Positions 24,201 through 33,655 of a DNA stretch of 64,000 bases are shown here, piece after piece (position 1 is the first letter of the stretch; each line of letters begins with the position of its first letter). Source of the DNA: Icerya purchasi (lineage: Eukaryota; Arthropoda; Insecta; Hemiptera; Monophlebidae); contig CM077115.1 in the NCBI GenBank assembly GCA_039619475.1, forward strand, positions 147,688,274 through 147,752,273, written 5' to 3'. The position numbers were made by a program, and so were the translations under genes. Below the pieces are notes generated by a model that saw nothing but the letters and a program-made list of their open reading frames with translations, made no database searches and was not told where the DNA came from.

Positions 24201-27200
24201 TCTTAGATTTGGGATGCGATACAGCTACAGTTTTATACAACGATAGTTTTCAGGGATTACTCCAAATTATGAAACTGTTGCAGTTATACGAGGGTTGTTC
24301 AATAAAGACTGACACTTAAGCTATAAATTGTTTATTATATAAAAATTATTGATCTTCAGACCGATTACATTCAATATACTCATCCCCTAACGCGATGCAC
24401 TTTTCCATTCGATGAAAACGTCCTCAACGCCTTTCGCCGAAAGTCTCTTCTAAATCGCCTCTAAAGCCTTTCCGGGACAGCAAAAGTAGTAGGGAAACGT
24501 CGGCTTTTTAAACTTTTTTTTTTTGCCGTGGGATAAATATAAAAGTCGTTCGGAGCCAAATTCAGGCTCTAAGGGGAGTGCGGCATTGCTTCGACCTTCT
24601 TTTGAGCCAAGAATTCGAACGCTGTATTCGCGATATGTGATCTCGCGTTATCTTGATACATCTTCCAAAGCCCAACGAGATTTGGGCGCTTCTTAAGGAT
24701 GTGATTTTCATCAGTTGTTTTAAAACCGAGATGTAATAGACTGCAGTAACCGTCTGGCGTCGAGGGACCGTATGAGTGTATACTATACCTCGATAATCGA
24801 ATTGTGCTCGCGTTTTTTCAGTGCCTCGGACCAGTTTTTTCCACTCATTCCGAACTGTGTTGCTTAGTTTCGGGATCGTAGCAATATATCCAACTTTCGT
24901 CGATCGTAGTTATGTTTTTCTACCAGGAATCACCTTGTTTTGCGATGCAATCGAGCCAATATTCGTAAACGGAGACGTGGTTGTGGTTTTGATCTTGCGT
25001 CAATAAACGGGGAATCCATCGTGCACAGACACGAGAAATGTGCAGGAGTTCTTTTAATTGTGTGTGTGTGTGTGCTTCCGATTGATATATGCAGGTATGA
25101 AGAGAGTTTGCCGATTTGTCAGGCGAGGGTCAGTGCGGATCATTACTACCCCAGTGTTAATGTTCAATTCGGTGAGCGAGGTTACGGGAGCGCCGTCTAC
25201 GCCTTACAGTTCGGTCTTTTGGATACAAACGATGCCACCGCAAACACGTTCTTCCGGCCATAGTTTCATCACCGAATGCCTTATTCAGCATTTCGTAGGT
25301 TTCAACCAGCGTTTTCTTTAAGCGAGCATAAAATTTTATGGCATAACACTGCTCACGATAATCAGTGTCTTGCTTACTTTAGAGGCGAAATCTAACTACA
25401 CTTCACCCGATTGAACATAAAAACTGATTAAGTCAACGTAGCGACTTCGTTTTTGCACTAAATAAATCAGTAGGAAACTGTGATTCCATAGCCGGGTAAT
25501 TCGTTTGCGTAGCACACTTTCTTGACCGATAGGAGCGCTAGTGTCAGTCCTCATTGAACAGCCCTTGTAGATCGGCAACGAACTATACAAGTATTGTTCT
25601 GAAATCGACGAGTTCCGCATGAAAGCCGCGAACCGCTCATCATCAAAAACGAGAGAAGACATTAGGCAGGACATAAAATCCTCATGGAAAGATGCTTTAT
25701 GGTCCTGGGATAGCAGAATAAAGGTTAAAAAACCAACAAGCTCCTATTTCAAATTTTTTACGTAGTAAATCGATTTCAAAACTTTGAACGCATTTTTCTC
25801 GAAACCATGTTTTTCAAGTCGGCATGCAAAATAACTTTTGCAATTTTCATTCGATCGACTTGAAATTTAAACTATAGCCTATTAGATGTATTTTAAAGAG
25901 AGGTACGCACGATATTAATGATTGATTAACAATTACGTTTTTTATAAACATTTAAACGTCAATTTCTTGTTAAAAAAAGGGAAAAACAAGTTCAAATTTA
26001 TGTCACTTTGCGAAAAGCGATTTTTTTAAAAACTAGTCGTATATACTTCTCTGACAAATTTAGTGTAAATTATGAAGAGAAAAAAAAATGTTGTCCTAGG
26101 TACAGATAAAAAAAGTTATTCTGTATACCGAATACCTCCTCCAAAAAAAAACATGCTGCTTCAAACGTCTCTACTGCCGCCATTTTGAAGAAAAAACAAA
26201 TTTAAAAAATTGTATTCCAAACCTCATTATATGTATAATAGATCCTCAAAATTTCATTTTGATTGTTTTATTAGAAAAAAAAAAAATCCGAAAAAATATT
26301 TATTCTTCGAGCATTTAAATAGGTGTAACCCCTTAAGAAAATAAAGTACAAAAAAAAGATTCTCCGATAGTGTGGAAAAATATTCGAATATTTTAATCTT
26401 ATAATACAAAATAGAAATGCTTTAGAGAAACTTATTGTTTAACGAAAAGCAGCGGAAGTCCTTGTGAGTTATTCTACTAGGAGGGCGTATGTGCGAGGAT
26501 ATGTAAACTAATCAAGGAATCCTTTGTGAAATAAGTGCTTCAAACCGGAGAAAGCCAATGATAATCACTAATCATAAAAATGACTCATGAAAAGTTATCT
26601 TGACTGTGTGAAAAAAAAAAGTTAGACTTGAACAAACTGTTGCCAGATATTAGTATTCGTTTTTGATCTGTCTGGTGCAATACTATTCTGACAAAAATCT
26701 ACCGATTATAAAATTTAAGTGATGTACAATTAACCACACATTATTTCTGTTTTCTTTTTTTTCTCATTAAACATTTACTTATATTAACTTTATCTATTTA
26801 TCTATTACATATTATAATTTCCAAAAATTAAAAATGTTAGATCTCTAAAAATATTGTTAAAATTGAATTTTAATAATAATAATAATAATAATGATGTAAT
26901 TACTAATGTTATCGATTTTACATAAAGAATACATCAGTTGAGTTTTTTTTATAGTGTACTTTATAATATGGGAAAGTATTAAAAGTGGAATAAAATGAAA
27001 CAGGTGCAGTACTATAACAAAACAATAAATTTAACTGATTTATGAAGGTAATTGAAACAAACCTACTCTAATTTGGATAGTTAATTTTTCATCACTAATT
27101 ATAATGGACTCAAAGACATAGGCACGAAGATCAAAAGAACGTAAAAGATTGGAGGCTTTTGAAATGTGGGCGTGGAACAAGTGTTAAAAATAAAATGAAT

Positions 27201-29934
27201 AGAAACATTTCAACATGGTTGACTAACAGTAGTATTGGTCAGGACTGTGGAAGGATTACGAAAGAAAGGCAAAGGAGGGTTAAAGATACCAAACGACTTG
27301 AAGAAAAGAAGACTGTTTATCGAATTAAGGTTGTCGCTGCGGAAAGAGAGCGATGGACAAATTGTCAATAGAGATATCCTTAGAGCTACCTTAAAGCAGA
27401 ACACAAATGATGGTAATAAAAATAAAAATTACAAATTGAGCAGTTTTTTTTTCAGTATTTAACATCTTACAACACAGATAGACATTTTTGTGCGAGGTAG
27501 TGATCACTTAAGTTTGCTGGTGATTTGTTTAATAACTTGAACCTCATAAAGAAGACCTGTATTCTCGTATAATATTTTTTAAAAATCAGGAGGCCAAAGC
27601 AATTCAAGTTGTGTGTACCTTGTACTTCGATTTGGAATTGCAATATGAAATTTTCTTTTCTTTGTGAAAATAAAATTTATAAGTTGAATATGAAACTGAT
27701 TTATTAGTAATGTTTTATTATCATTTGATTTTGTGAGTTGATGACCAGTTGAGCGAAGATCATGATTTTGCAATGTTTATAAGAGCTTTATGGGACAATC
27801 TGTTGATTCTCCTTGGTGAAGTATGTCATCATAAACGAGTACAGAGCCAAATACAGGGTGGGGCAGATATAACGGTCGGGTTTTCAAATGCTGTTACTCC
27901 GTTGAAAATAAAGATAGGGGAATGATTCACGCATTTCTGGGTAGACCGCCGGTCAAGTTTTGTTCCAGTTGCATTTCATTGCCATGACGGAGTAGTCGGC
28001 TGAACACCGCGCGTTCGCGCTAAAAACGTATTTGCAGTGATGTTGCGCGCGATTCAAAAACATTTCAATATTCCACCGAGAAACTCGCTACCTTCCCAAA
28101 ATATGATACTCCGGCAGGTGAATAACTTTCGAGGAACCGCGTCGACATTAAAAACCTCACCTCCTGGCCTTAAAAAGTATGTTCGTACCAAGGAGAAGGT
28201 GGAAGAAGTGAAAGCGATGATCATCAAGAGTCCAGGTCAGTTGGCGCGTAACGTTCTCTCGATATTTCGGCCCGCACAATGAGGAGAATTCTTCACGAGG
28301 ACCTTAGTTTTCATCCGTATAAAATTTTAATTACTCAGAAGTTGAAAGATACCGATTTTGCAGCTCGAAAATTATTCGCAAACGTGATACTTGAGAAACT
28401 GGACTCTGGTGAGATTTCGCTTGATTGCTTGATCATTTCTGTTGAAGCTCATTTTCATCTTTCGGGCATTGTAAGCAAACAAAACTGCCGTTATTGTTCA
28501 GATACCAACCAACAGATTATTCACCTAGAACCGCTGCATTCGCCCAAGGTCACAGCGTGGGCAAAGGTCTTCAAATTGAGGATAATCGGATCTCATGTTT
28601 TTAATGGAACTATCAACACCGAGCATTATGTTGAAATGATCAAAGGCTTTCTCGTTCCTAAATTGAAAAAAAAAGTGTAAATACAGTCGAGTATGGTTCC
28701 AGCAGGATGGCGTCACATGCCGTACATCGAGTATCATGTCGGATATGGTAAAAAAGCATTTCAAGCACAGAATCGTGTCTCGCGATACTCCAATTCTGTA
28801 GTGCCACGTTCTCAAGACCTCTCCGCCTGCGACTATTTCCTCTGGGGATACTAAGAAATCAGTGGTCTAGAACGACAAGCCATGCTGTGACCTTGAACAT
28901 CTCCAAGTAAATATACATTGAGAAATAGCCGCCATACCGCGTGAAATGTTAGACAAAGTATTCGCAAACTTTGCCACACGATTAGAACAGTGTCAGAAAC
29001 TAGATGGTCGGCATTTAAGCTCGGTCATTTTTTCCACGTGAATTTTTTTATCGACTGTTACTTAGACTTAAATTTGATGAAATATAGAATATCCTGACGT
29101 ATTCGGTTTTGTATTTAATTGAATTTTGTAACGTACAGCGTTAAAATAAAATCGTCCGTTATATCTGCCCCACCCGGTATAATCTTTGTGCATGTTTTGG
29201 TGAGAAAAACTGTGAAAGATAATAAAATAAATTGTTTAATTTTCTGGGATTATTGGCAATATAAATACTGTGTGCTTTCCACGTTAATTTCGTATTTAAT
29301 AATATGCCAAGATATTACATTTCATAAGCTTCGATTAAAAGAGTTCCGTCATTCTAAAAAGTACTGAAGTACAAATTTCTTTAAACATAAATATTTCGGA
29401 TTTAATACTAGTTAATAAGAACGAAAACATATTTGTACGTTATATTTATTTATTTGTTCTGATTGTGACTGTTGCAGAAATGTTTTCTATCAGTATGGTG
29501 AAATAAGGAGCATAATGTTAATACCGAGGCAACAGTGCGCGTTTATCGAATATGTTCGCCGCGAGGATGCCGAATTGGCAGCGGAAAGGACTTTTAACAT
29601 GCTGATATTAGGAGGACGAAGAGTGTATATAAAATGGAGACATAAGCAACAGGCGAAGCCAAATACGGAGAAAACTGATGAAACGACAATGCTCAATGAT
29701 ACTGAAACGGAGCTGAAACCATCGAAGAATTTACCAGCTCCATTGCCCCCACTTCCGAAAACCATTGAACAGGACTATTTTAATTTATCCGAAAATATCC
29801 CGGTTCCACCTCCTCATCTTCCAGAGATGATTCCAACACCTCCCGTACCTCCGGCATTCCCGCCGCCTATGCCAAATACGCTGTTAACGTCAATGCCACA
29901 TCTGTTCGTGAACAATTTTAATAATTCGTTGTAG
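9721..29934 (+). CDS. RBM22: Pre-mRNA-splicing factor RBM22 (six coding exons, complete)
   Basis: RBM22 (yeast Ecm2/Cwc2-type) is a nuclear RNA-binding protein of the activated spliceosome that contacts the U6 internal stem-loop and pre-mRNA near the catalytic centre. Coding exons: 9721-9774, 18478-18531, 18846-19100, 22221-22450, 22584-22727, 29478-29934. They join in phase to 397 aa (human 420). The start [18 protein letters not shown] matches the family and sits in an AAAAATGG context. Visible domains: N-terminal Cys clusters (C24/C27, C45/C48, C58 and the CQTC repeats up to about residue 100); a CCCH finger C162-x7-C170-x5-C176-x3-H180; an RRM at about 228-305 with RNP2 LYVGNL and RNP1-like QQCAFIEY; and a proline-rich tail from about 340. 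Intron 4 uses a GC donor. Introns 1 (8.7 kb), 3 (3.1 kb) and 5 (6.75 kb) are full of transposons, but every exon is intact. The identification is firm. Confidence 0.95.
9775..13457. other. Left part of RBM22 intron 1; no recognisable gene
   Basis: Mostly AT-rich. The parts at 11340-11840 and 12210-12760 are GC-richer and hold open frames of 80-110 codons (for example 11392-11718). Their translations match nothing I recognise and the composition suggests non-coding repeat sequence such as an old LTR. I could not find matched ends. Confidence 0.4.
13585..14530 (-). pseudogene. Mariner transposase of the outer element, broken
   Basis: Reading leftward from about 14530: [20 protein letters not shown] (the start ATG is lost), then [20 protein letters not shown] (the usual mariner 'K.F.DG..SVEDD.R.GRPST' block), then [35 protein letters not shown] and [12 protein letters not shown]. 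Stops and frameshifts separate the blocks. The first catalytic Asp of the 'TGDE.W' motif reads V (TRVESW), while the second and third Asp are still visible. It cannot encode an active enzyme. Confidence 0.85.
14709..16027 (-). mobile_element. Complete mariner element nested in an older mariner
   Basis: The ends are CACCCTGTCAAGAAAGTATC at 14709 and its exact complement at 16027. The inverted repeats are identical over 29 bp, with a single mismatch at position 30. TA duplications lie at 14707-14708 and 16028-16029. At 1319 bp it has full mariner length, with one uninterrupted transposase frame. Near-identical ends and an open frame imply a recent insertion. It lies in RBM22 intron 1, antisense to that gene. 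Confidence 0.93.
14757..15833 (-). CDS. Mariner transposase, full length and uninterrupted
   Basis: This is the DDD transposase that cuts and re-inserts the surrounding element at TA sites. From the ATG at 15833 ([14 protein letters not shown]) it gives 358 aa, close to the usual 345-350. The frame stays open further upstream, but the mariner N-terminal pattern begins at this Met. Visible features: a paired helix-turn-helix region (about 1-110) with the AT-hook-like SGRPSTS at 62-68; a linker motif LVPKDL (WVPHEL-like) at 120-125; and catalytic D158 (TGDETW), D253 (HHDNAPSH) and D288 ([10 protein letters not shown]). D253 and D288 are separated by 34 residues, the D34D spacing that defines mariner. 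All three catalytic Asp are present. Transposition activity cannot be judged from sequence alone. Confidence 0.93.
   Translation of the reverse strand: MSENIEQRTCVKFCVSNEISCADTLKMLQKAFGESALSKTRVYEWYRAFKDGRETVEDMPRSGRPSTSVTDDNVDKIKEIVAENCHVSLREMAHGLGMSHESVRTIVHEKLGMQRVAARLVPKDLNFFQKKYREQVAADMLDRANLDPTFLEKIITGDETWVYEYDTLTNQQSSEWRPIGAPKPKKPRQSRSKVKIMLIVFFDIRGVVHYEYVPAGQTVTKEFYLSVLRRLREAIRRKRNDLWVDNSWILHHDNAPSHKAIIVNEFLAKHSVNIIEQPPYSPDLAPCDFFLFSKLKFPLRGIRFESIDDIKTNATRELKAIPETAYQKCFAEWKKRWHMCIASNGCYFEGDKINLDEN
16440..16740 (+). mobile_element. I-type LINE 3' end, 5'-truncated
   Basis: The translation contains [20 protein letters not shown], a Cys/His finger of the kind found near the end of I/Jockey-type LINE ORF2 ('C...D..NH..FEC'). 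Serine/phenylalanine-rich low-complexity coding follows. Same family as 20690-20960 and 55640-56690. Stops are present. Confidence 0.55.
16741..18094. other. RBM22 intron 1 sequence without recognisable gene
   Basis: A mixed-composition stretch with a TATA-like box near 17109. It has open frames but no homology that I recognise. Confidence 0.35.
18095..18300 (+). repeat. Microsatellite-associated interspersed repeat with (TA)n and (GATATA)n tail
   Basis: A conserved core (AAAATCGGTCCAGCCGTTCT, then AAGTTATGAGTG) leads through CGACTTTGTTTTTTT into a pure TA run (18213-18270) and GATATA repeats. From general knowledge, this 'AAAATCGGT.CAGCCGTT.T..AGTTA' core with a TA microsatellite recurs in many insect genomes as a transposon 3' end. 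It sits about 180 bp before RBM22 exon 2. Confidence 0.6.
19391..19460 (+). repeat. tRNA-like SINE head or tRNA pseudogene
   Basis: TAGCCTAGTTGCTAGAGCG resembles a pol III A box (TRGCNNAGYNGG) and TCTCGATCCCGGG about 35 bp later resembles a B box (GGTTCGANTCC). Between them CTTCCGTTACGGAAG forms a perfect stem. No full cloverleaf with an acceptor stem is seen, so a SINE head or decayed tRNA is likelier than a functional tRNA. Confidence 0.4.
19510..20507 (-). mobile_element. Mutator-like element relic, copy 3
   Basis: On the minus strand 19810-19510 reads [14 protein letters not shown], a stop, [20 protein letters not shown] and then [20 protein letters not shown]. This is the same C-terminal block as copies 1 and 2 ('W..APK....', 'F..G...LM....L', 'R...S.RS....K.AR'). 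The likely 5' terminus is at 20507, where the complement reads TTAAGGGGTAATATCAC; this resembles the TTAAGGGGTTACACC found at the right of copy 2. The left end is not identifiable. Confidence 0.6.
20690..20960 (+). mobile_element. I-type LINE 3' end, 5'-truncated
   Basis: The translation [20 protein letters not shown] is the C-terminal Cys/His finger of the same LINE family as 16440 and 55640, followed by Ser/Phe/Ile-rich coding and an A-rich tail at 20949-20965. Only about 90 codons remain. Confidence 0.6.
21305..21330. repeat. (GA)n microsatellite
   Basis: An uninterrupted GA run in RBM22 intron 3. Confidence 0.9.
22451..22456 (+). other. RBM22: Non-canonical GC donor of RBM22 intron 4
   Basis: Exon 4 ends ...GACAG and the intron begins GCAAGT. 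The next acceptor is AACAG at 22579-22583. Splicing AG|A restores the Arg codon of the conserved IKDRY block. A GT donor with the right phase is not present at this junction, so this is a GC-AG intron. The strong flanks (AG|GCAAGT) are those typical of this U2-type minority class. Confidence 0.85.
23640..25740 (+). mobile_element. Mutator-like element relic, copy 2, split by a mariner
   Basis: The transposase blocks read [20 protein letters not shown] and [16 protein letters not shown] (23815-23930), then [17 protein letters not shown] (24138 onward), interrupted at 24287. After the mariner the same protein resumes at about 25570 with [17 protein letters not shown] and later [12 protein letters not shown]. 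The two halves rejoin cleanly when the mariner and one TA are removed, though other stops and frameshifts exist. A possible right terminus (TAACCCCTTAA) is near 26327. The left terminus was not found. Confidence 0.7.
24289..25567 (-). mobile_element. Mariner relic inserted in Mutator-like copy 2
   Basis: The ends are CGAGGGTTGTTCAATAAAGA (24289) and, as complement, CAAGGGCTGTTCAATGAGGA (25567), both followed by CTGACACT. That gives 28-bp inverted repeats with four mismatches, flanked by TA at 24287-24288 and 25568-25569. Length 1279 bp, standard for mariner. The minus strand still shows [20 protein letters not shown], but stops and frameshifts abound. Confidence 0.85.
25741..27104. other. AT-rich intron 5 sequence; no recognisable gene
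   Basis: The first 600 bp are probably the non-coding 3' part of Mutator-like copy 2. An (AAT)n run lies at about 26872-26893. Nothing coding is recognised. Confidence 0.4.
27105..27460 (+). pseudogene. LINE reverse-transcriptase C-terminal scrap (RTE/CR1-like)
   Basis: The frame from 27137 reads [15 protein letters not shown] and then degenerates through several stops. '[15 protein letters not shown]' is a standard block near the end of RTE/CR1-type LINE ORF2. It is the same broad group as 2865-3015 and 34587-34810. Confidence 0.5.
27854..29177 (+). mobile_element. Tc1/mariner-superfamily element with DUF4817-type transposase
   Basis: The ends are CAGGGTGGGGCAGATATAAC (27854) and, as complement, CCGGGTGGGGCAGATATAAC (29177), continuing GG(T/A)CG. 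TA duplications lie at 27852-27853 and 29178-29179. Length 1324 bp. The interior is a decayed transposase in the same orientation as RBM22, within its intron 5. Confidence 0.88.
27984..29041 (+). pseudogene. DUF4817-type transposase, broken
   Basis: From the ATG at 27984: MTE, a stop where the family has Trp, then [14 protein letters not shown]. Later blocks are [34 protein letters not shown] and [18 protein letters not shown], and the C-terminal [12 protein letters not shown] ends at TGA 29039-29041. This follows the insect transposase family with an N-terminal DUF4817 helix-turn-helix domain. The first catalytic Asp of 'TDEAHFHL' reads Val (SVEAHFHL). Several stops and frameshifts follow 28680. 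It is inactive. Confidence 0.8.
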
Positions 29935-30216
29935 TTCATACGTTAGCGGTAGTAAACACTTTTTTCGCTGTATTTTTTTAAAATTTGCAGTAGTTTATAA
30001 GAGAACACTTAAATTAAAACTAATAGATTTATAAATATTACACTTAGTGTTATTTTAAATAGAAAATTATATCTTTGACGTTCTATTTCGATAATATATT
30101 ATTTTATAACTGAAGTTAATTTTTTTCTACGAGCACAGATGTATTTTTTTAAGTTTCTTCGTTAGTTTTGGATTTTAAATCCACACCGCATTTAAGGAAA
30201 CGTGTAGACTTCGGAA

Positions 30217-30222
30217 AATAAA
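30217..30222 (+). terminator. RBM22: Candidate RBM22 polyadenylation signal
   Basis: This is the first clean AATAAA found after the RBM22 stop (29934), giving a 3' UTR of about 300 nt. A second AATAAA lies near 30560. Confidence 0.45.
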
Positions 30223-30622
30223 AAATCGCCGATACTAATTTTAAAAATATGTTTATTCGTAAAAACACCATCAGAATGTTCAGATATGTAGCGCGGATAC
30301 GATTCTTATGATGGTACCAAAATAAGAAACGAAAGAGAGAAAGAAAGAAATGTATACAATACTAACAAAATTATTAGTTAATTCAGTAACATTTAAATCG
30401 ATAAAAATTATTTATCAACTAGGGACGGATGGGATTAAACCAACCAGAGCATAAGGCACTAAGTATAAGAGAAAAAGGTTTAATTTCAAGTTATTCTGAG
30501 GTTTGCTGTTGAATTTTACACAGAAGTTATTGTGATTAATCAATTTTGGAAAGGATGTAAATAAAAATTGCTCTATAGATTAAAATTATTTATATCATCC
30601 ATTTCTGTACTTGTTGCATATG

Positions 30623-30626
<4 letters not shown>

Positions 30627-30675
<49 letters not shown>
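30627..30675. repeat. (TA)n microsatellite
   Basis: A nearly pure TA run next to the hairpin at 30708-30866. Confidence 0.9.
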
Positions 30676-30677
<2 letters not shown>

Positions 30678-30707
30678 AAATATAGTGCATAAACAGAAAT
30701 ATACTAT

Positions 30708-30866
30708 ATATTAATAGAATAATAAAAAATTAACCGACGTGTTTCGTAGTAATGAACTACACACTCATTGTATACAATGAATACATGAACTATGTATCCA
30801 TTGTATACCATGAATATATGTAGTTCGTTACAATGAAACACGGTTAATTCATTTTTTACTTTATTA
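30708..30866. repeat. Foldback element with about 75-bp arms
   Basis: The left arm contains ATTAACCGACGTGTTTCGTA and the complement of the right arm contains ATTAACCGTGTTTCATTGTA. Pairing continues inward through GAACTACA and ...CATTGTATAC, and outward through ATTAATA..AATAAAAAAT. It is an imperfect palindrome adjoining a TA microsatellite. Confidence 0.65.
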
Positions 30867-30905
30867 ATTTATTCATAATATTTATATTTATTTATTTATT
30901 TTAAT

Positions 30906-31120
30906 GACAACGTCATTCTTAGCCCGACTCCCGTCACTTTTATTGTCCCAAAACGTTACATTTATTGTATACATAAGAAAACAAAGCACCGACAAAATAG
31001 ATTGCTAGAAAATGACAATGTGAATCTTAGCGCAATGCCCTGTCATGAAAATTTGTCCCGAAACGTTACATGTTGTATATATAAGTGTAGACAAAGTACC
31101 GGCAAAATTAATTGTTTGAC
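30906..31120 (+). repeat. Two-copy tandem duplication, unit about 108 bp
   Basis: Unit 1 starts GACAACGTCATTCTTAGC at 30906 and unit 2 starts GACAATGTGAATCTTAGC at 31014. Both go on with TTGTCCC(A/G)AAACGTTACAT, then GTATA.ATAAG, then CAAAG(C/T)ACCG(A/G)CAAAAT. The divergence of roughly 20% suggests an old duplication. Confidence 0.7.
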
Positions 31121-33085
31121 TTCGATTTTCCTCGTTCTATACAAATTATAGAAATGACGGAGCTATGGATCCGGGGGTGTTCCCAGGCGAGGTCAACGGT
31201 CGGAGTTTTACAACTCATTGTCAGACATATCATCTGCTGTATAAAAACATGTCAGAAATAAACTAAAAAAATCATTTTTAGTTTTTAAATTATCTTTATT
31301 AAAAATATTTAATCTGCTATCGTTGACGACGAATTTCCTCCATCAGCGTCTATATAAGCGTTTTTGATGGACGCTTTAGAAAATTTCTCAACAGTCTTAC
31401 CTCCCATTGTTAGCAACGTCGATTTTCACAGCTGAAATAGCTCGAAAATTCTGGGGTTTATTAATCAACTTAATTACCGTTTTCTCGAAGGCTTAATACC
31501 ATTAATTTAAAATTCATCTTTTAGTTAAAAATAAGACAGAAAAAAATTGTTAATGATTAATAAAATGAACCAATATATTTCGGAGCGTGGCCGTGAAATA
31601 ATTTTATTGTCGGCAACTTGCACATATTAACAACGCTAAATTTTGTCTATGAGTAATTTTAGCTGCAATTAATTATCTTTCCTTGCGGAACTATCATTAT
31701 TTTTATCTTACGGAAAAAGTCGTATTTAATCATAGCTGTAGCCAGAATTTAAAAAGATCAAGCGCTGAAATTAACCCCTGATTCCCAGAGAGTTTGCTTT
31801 GGAATTCCTTAAGAATATAGACAAGAGTACCAGTATAAATCTTTTTTAATTTTGTCTACTGCATTGTATCTGACTTATGTACAAATCCACACAAAGATCA
31901 TCACGTAATAAGGAATTAAGGCGACTTCAATCGCTCCTCCGGATCCATTCAGCTATTTAAACAGTTCGAATAATGAATTAAAGGTTTTAATTGTTTTCAC
32001 AAGGTTTTTTTAATAACCGAGTCGACAATATCGTAATTTTTCATTAAACATACGAAAAATAAAATGACTCAGAAGGCATATCTCAACGTATAAACCAACA
32101 CGTTTGGCTAAAATAGTTGCATCAAATTTTTAATACTTGACAGCAATTAGGTGGTTCTAAATCTATGTGCGTAGATAAACGAGCGCGCATCTGCAACATA
32201 TTTTTTTGTTAATTTTAATTTTAGTCACCTTTCATACTTTATTTATTTGTGGCCACAGTCGCCGATTCGCTACAGTCATTAATTTTTCTAGTTACAGCGT
32301 CGTTAAAATCATATTTTTTCCAATCGTCTCGTTACCGTTTTATTTTTGTTGTGAATTGGTCTAGGTCTGGAACAAAGATTTTTTCCGAAATATATTAAAA
32401 TTGTACGTATAACGGGAGGGCGCACACAAAAACAACGTTTATGAAATTATGACAAAAAAAAAAAAAAGCTTAAATTTTTCACAAATTCCATAAGAACATC
32501 TCTTTTTTTTTTCTTTTTTTTTTTTTTGTATTTCTAGGTCCAGTAAAGGAATACTATAGTTTAATTTTACACCCCCTTCCCGCATTTAATTTAAAACATT
32601 CGTTATATTCTGCAGAGATAAGTGTTTTCTTTCGGTAACAAATTGAATGATATGTAGCAAAATAACACCAGCAATGGTTTATTTGCCGGTGCCATTCTTT
32701 TAGAATAAATAAAAGCGAAAAAAAATGAAGAAACGCTAACCAGATGATTACCTGCTTTAAATCTGCTGCGCTTTATGAACAGTATTTTGCTGACTAAAAA
32801 TTCTAAATTATCCACATACTACGCAGAACTACGCTCATGTTTTTCCCGATAGTTTTTTCGTTTTGTTCATAATTGCCATTGACTTTTGCAGTTTAATAAA
32901 TTCGATTGTGCAAAAGAAAAATTTAACGGAAAAAAAAGTATTTTTTTAAAAATTAACAATTTTTCCCTCCCTCTACTATCTACTCGATTGCCGTGTACAA
33001 CTGCCAGGGCCATTAAGGCACAGCGAGCTTAAGAATTATTATAGTTTACCTAATAGGTTATTTGTGCTGAGAAAAGTTAGGATTG
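31121..33085. other. Intergenic sequence, nothing recognised
   Basis: AT-rich, with T/A homopolymers near 32453-32527. No coding pattern or matched repeats seen. Confidence 0.4.
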
Positions 33086-33089
33086 TTTG

Positions 33090-33655
33090 AACCTGTTCTG
33101 GACGATTTCCCAAGAGAATGTATAGCGGTTCGTCCTTATTTCTACTTAAACGTTTGCATTGTTTCAAGGTGTGTTCAACCGAAGGTAGCACTGCTGCATT
33201 GCAAAATGGGCAAGAAATCGGTGGTGGAGGATACGATTGTGGAATACGAATGTATGTCCCAGAGTCTCAACCTATTAAGGACAGAGAATTATTTTTTGGA
33301 TATTTAAATCGGTGGCCACCAAGGTTCAGTGTTCGGTTTGACATTACTTAGAAAGGTTACTTGCTGTGACCAGGATGAAATCCAATATTCTTTCATACTT
33401 CGATGTAGGAAGGAAACTATTTCTGGTGATGGGGCAACAAATGGCATTTCTGGCGAGCTGTATATCGGTTCTCATTAGATGTACGGTAGTTCAAGAGTGA
33501 TAAGTCTACAATCAACGGAGTGTACTCCCATGGTGGTTCTTTTGGGAACAGGAGAAGATCCCGATTGTATTCGATATTCTTTTCAGCCAAGAAATTTAGG
33601 ATATTAAGTATTGGATCATTTTGAAAGGATGGAGGAGGAATAGCCGCGACTTAAA
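33090..33655 (-). pseudogene. I/Jockey-type LINE ORF2 3' fragment, internally deleted
   Basis: The minus strand reads LFPKEPPWEYTPLIVDLSLL and RYTARQKCHLLPHHQK, then stops, then ISCPFCNAAVLPSVEHTLKQ followed by CKRL. The last piece is the terminal C-x2-C...H...C finger of I-type LINEs. The 'PPW....P.IDLSL..Y' block normally precedes the RNase H domain, which is missing here. The fragment is inverted relative to RBM22 and lies in its 3' flank. Confidence 0.6.
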
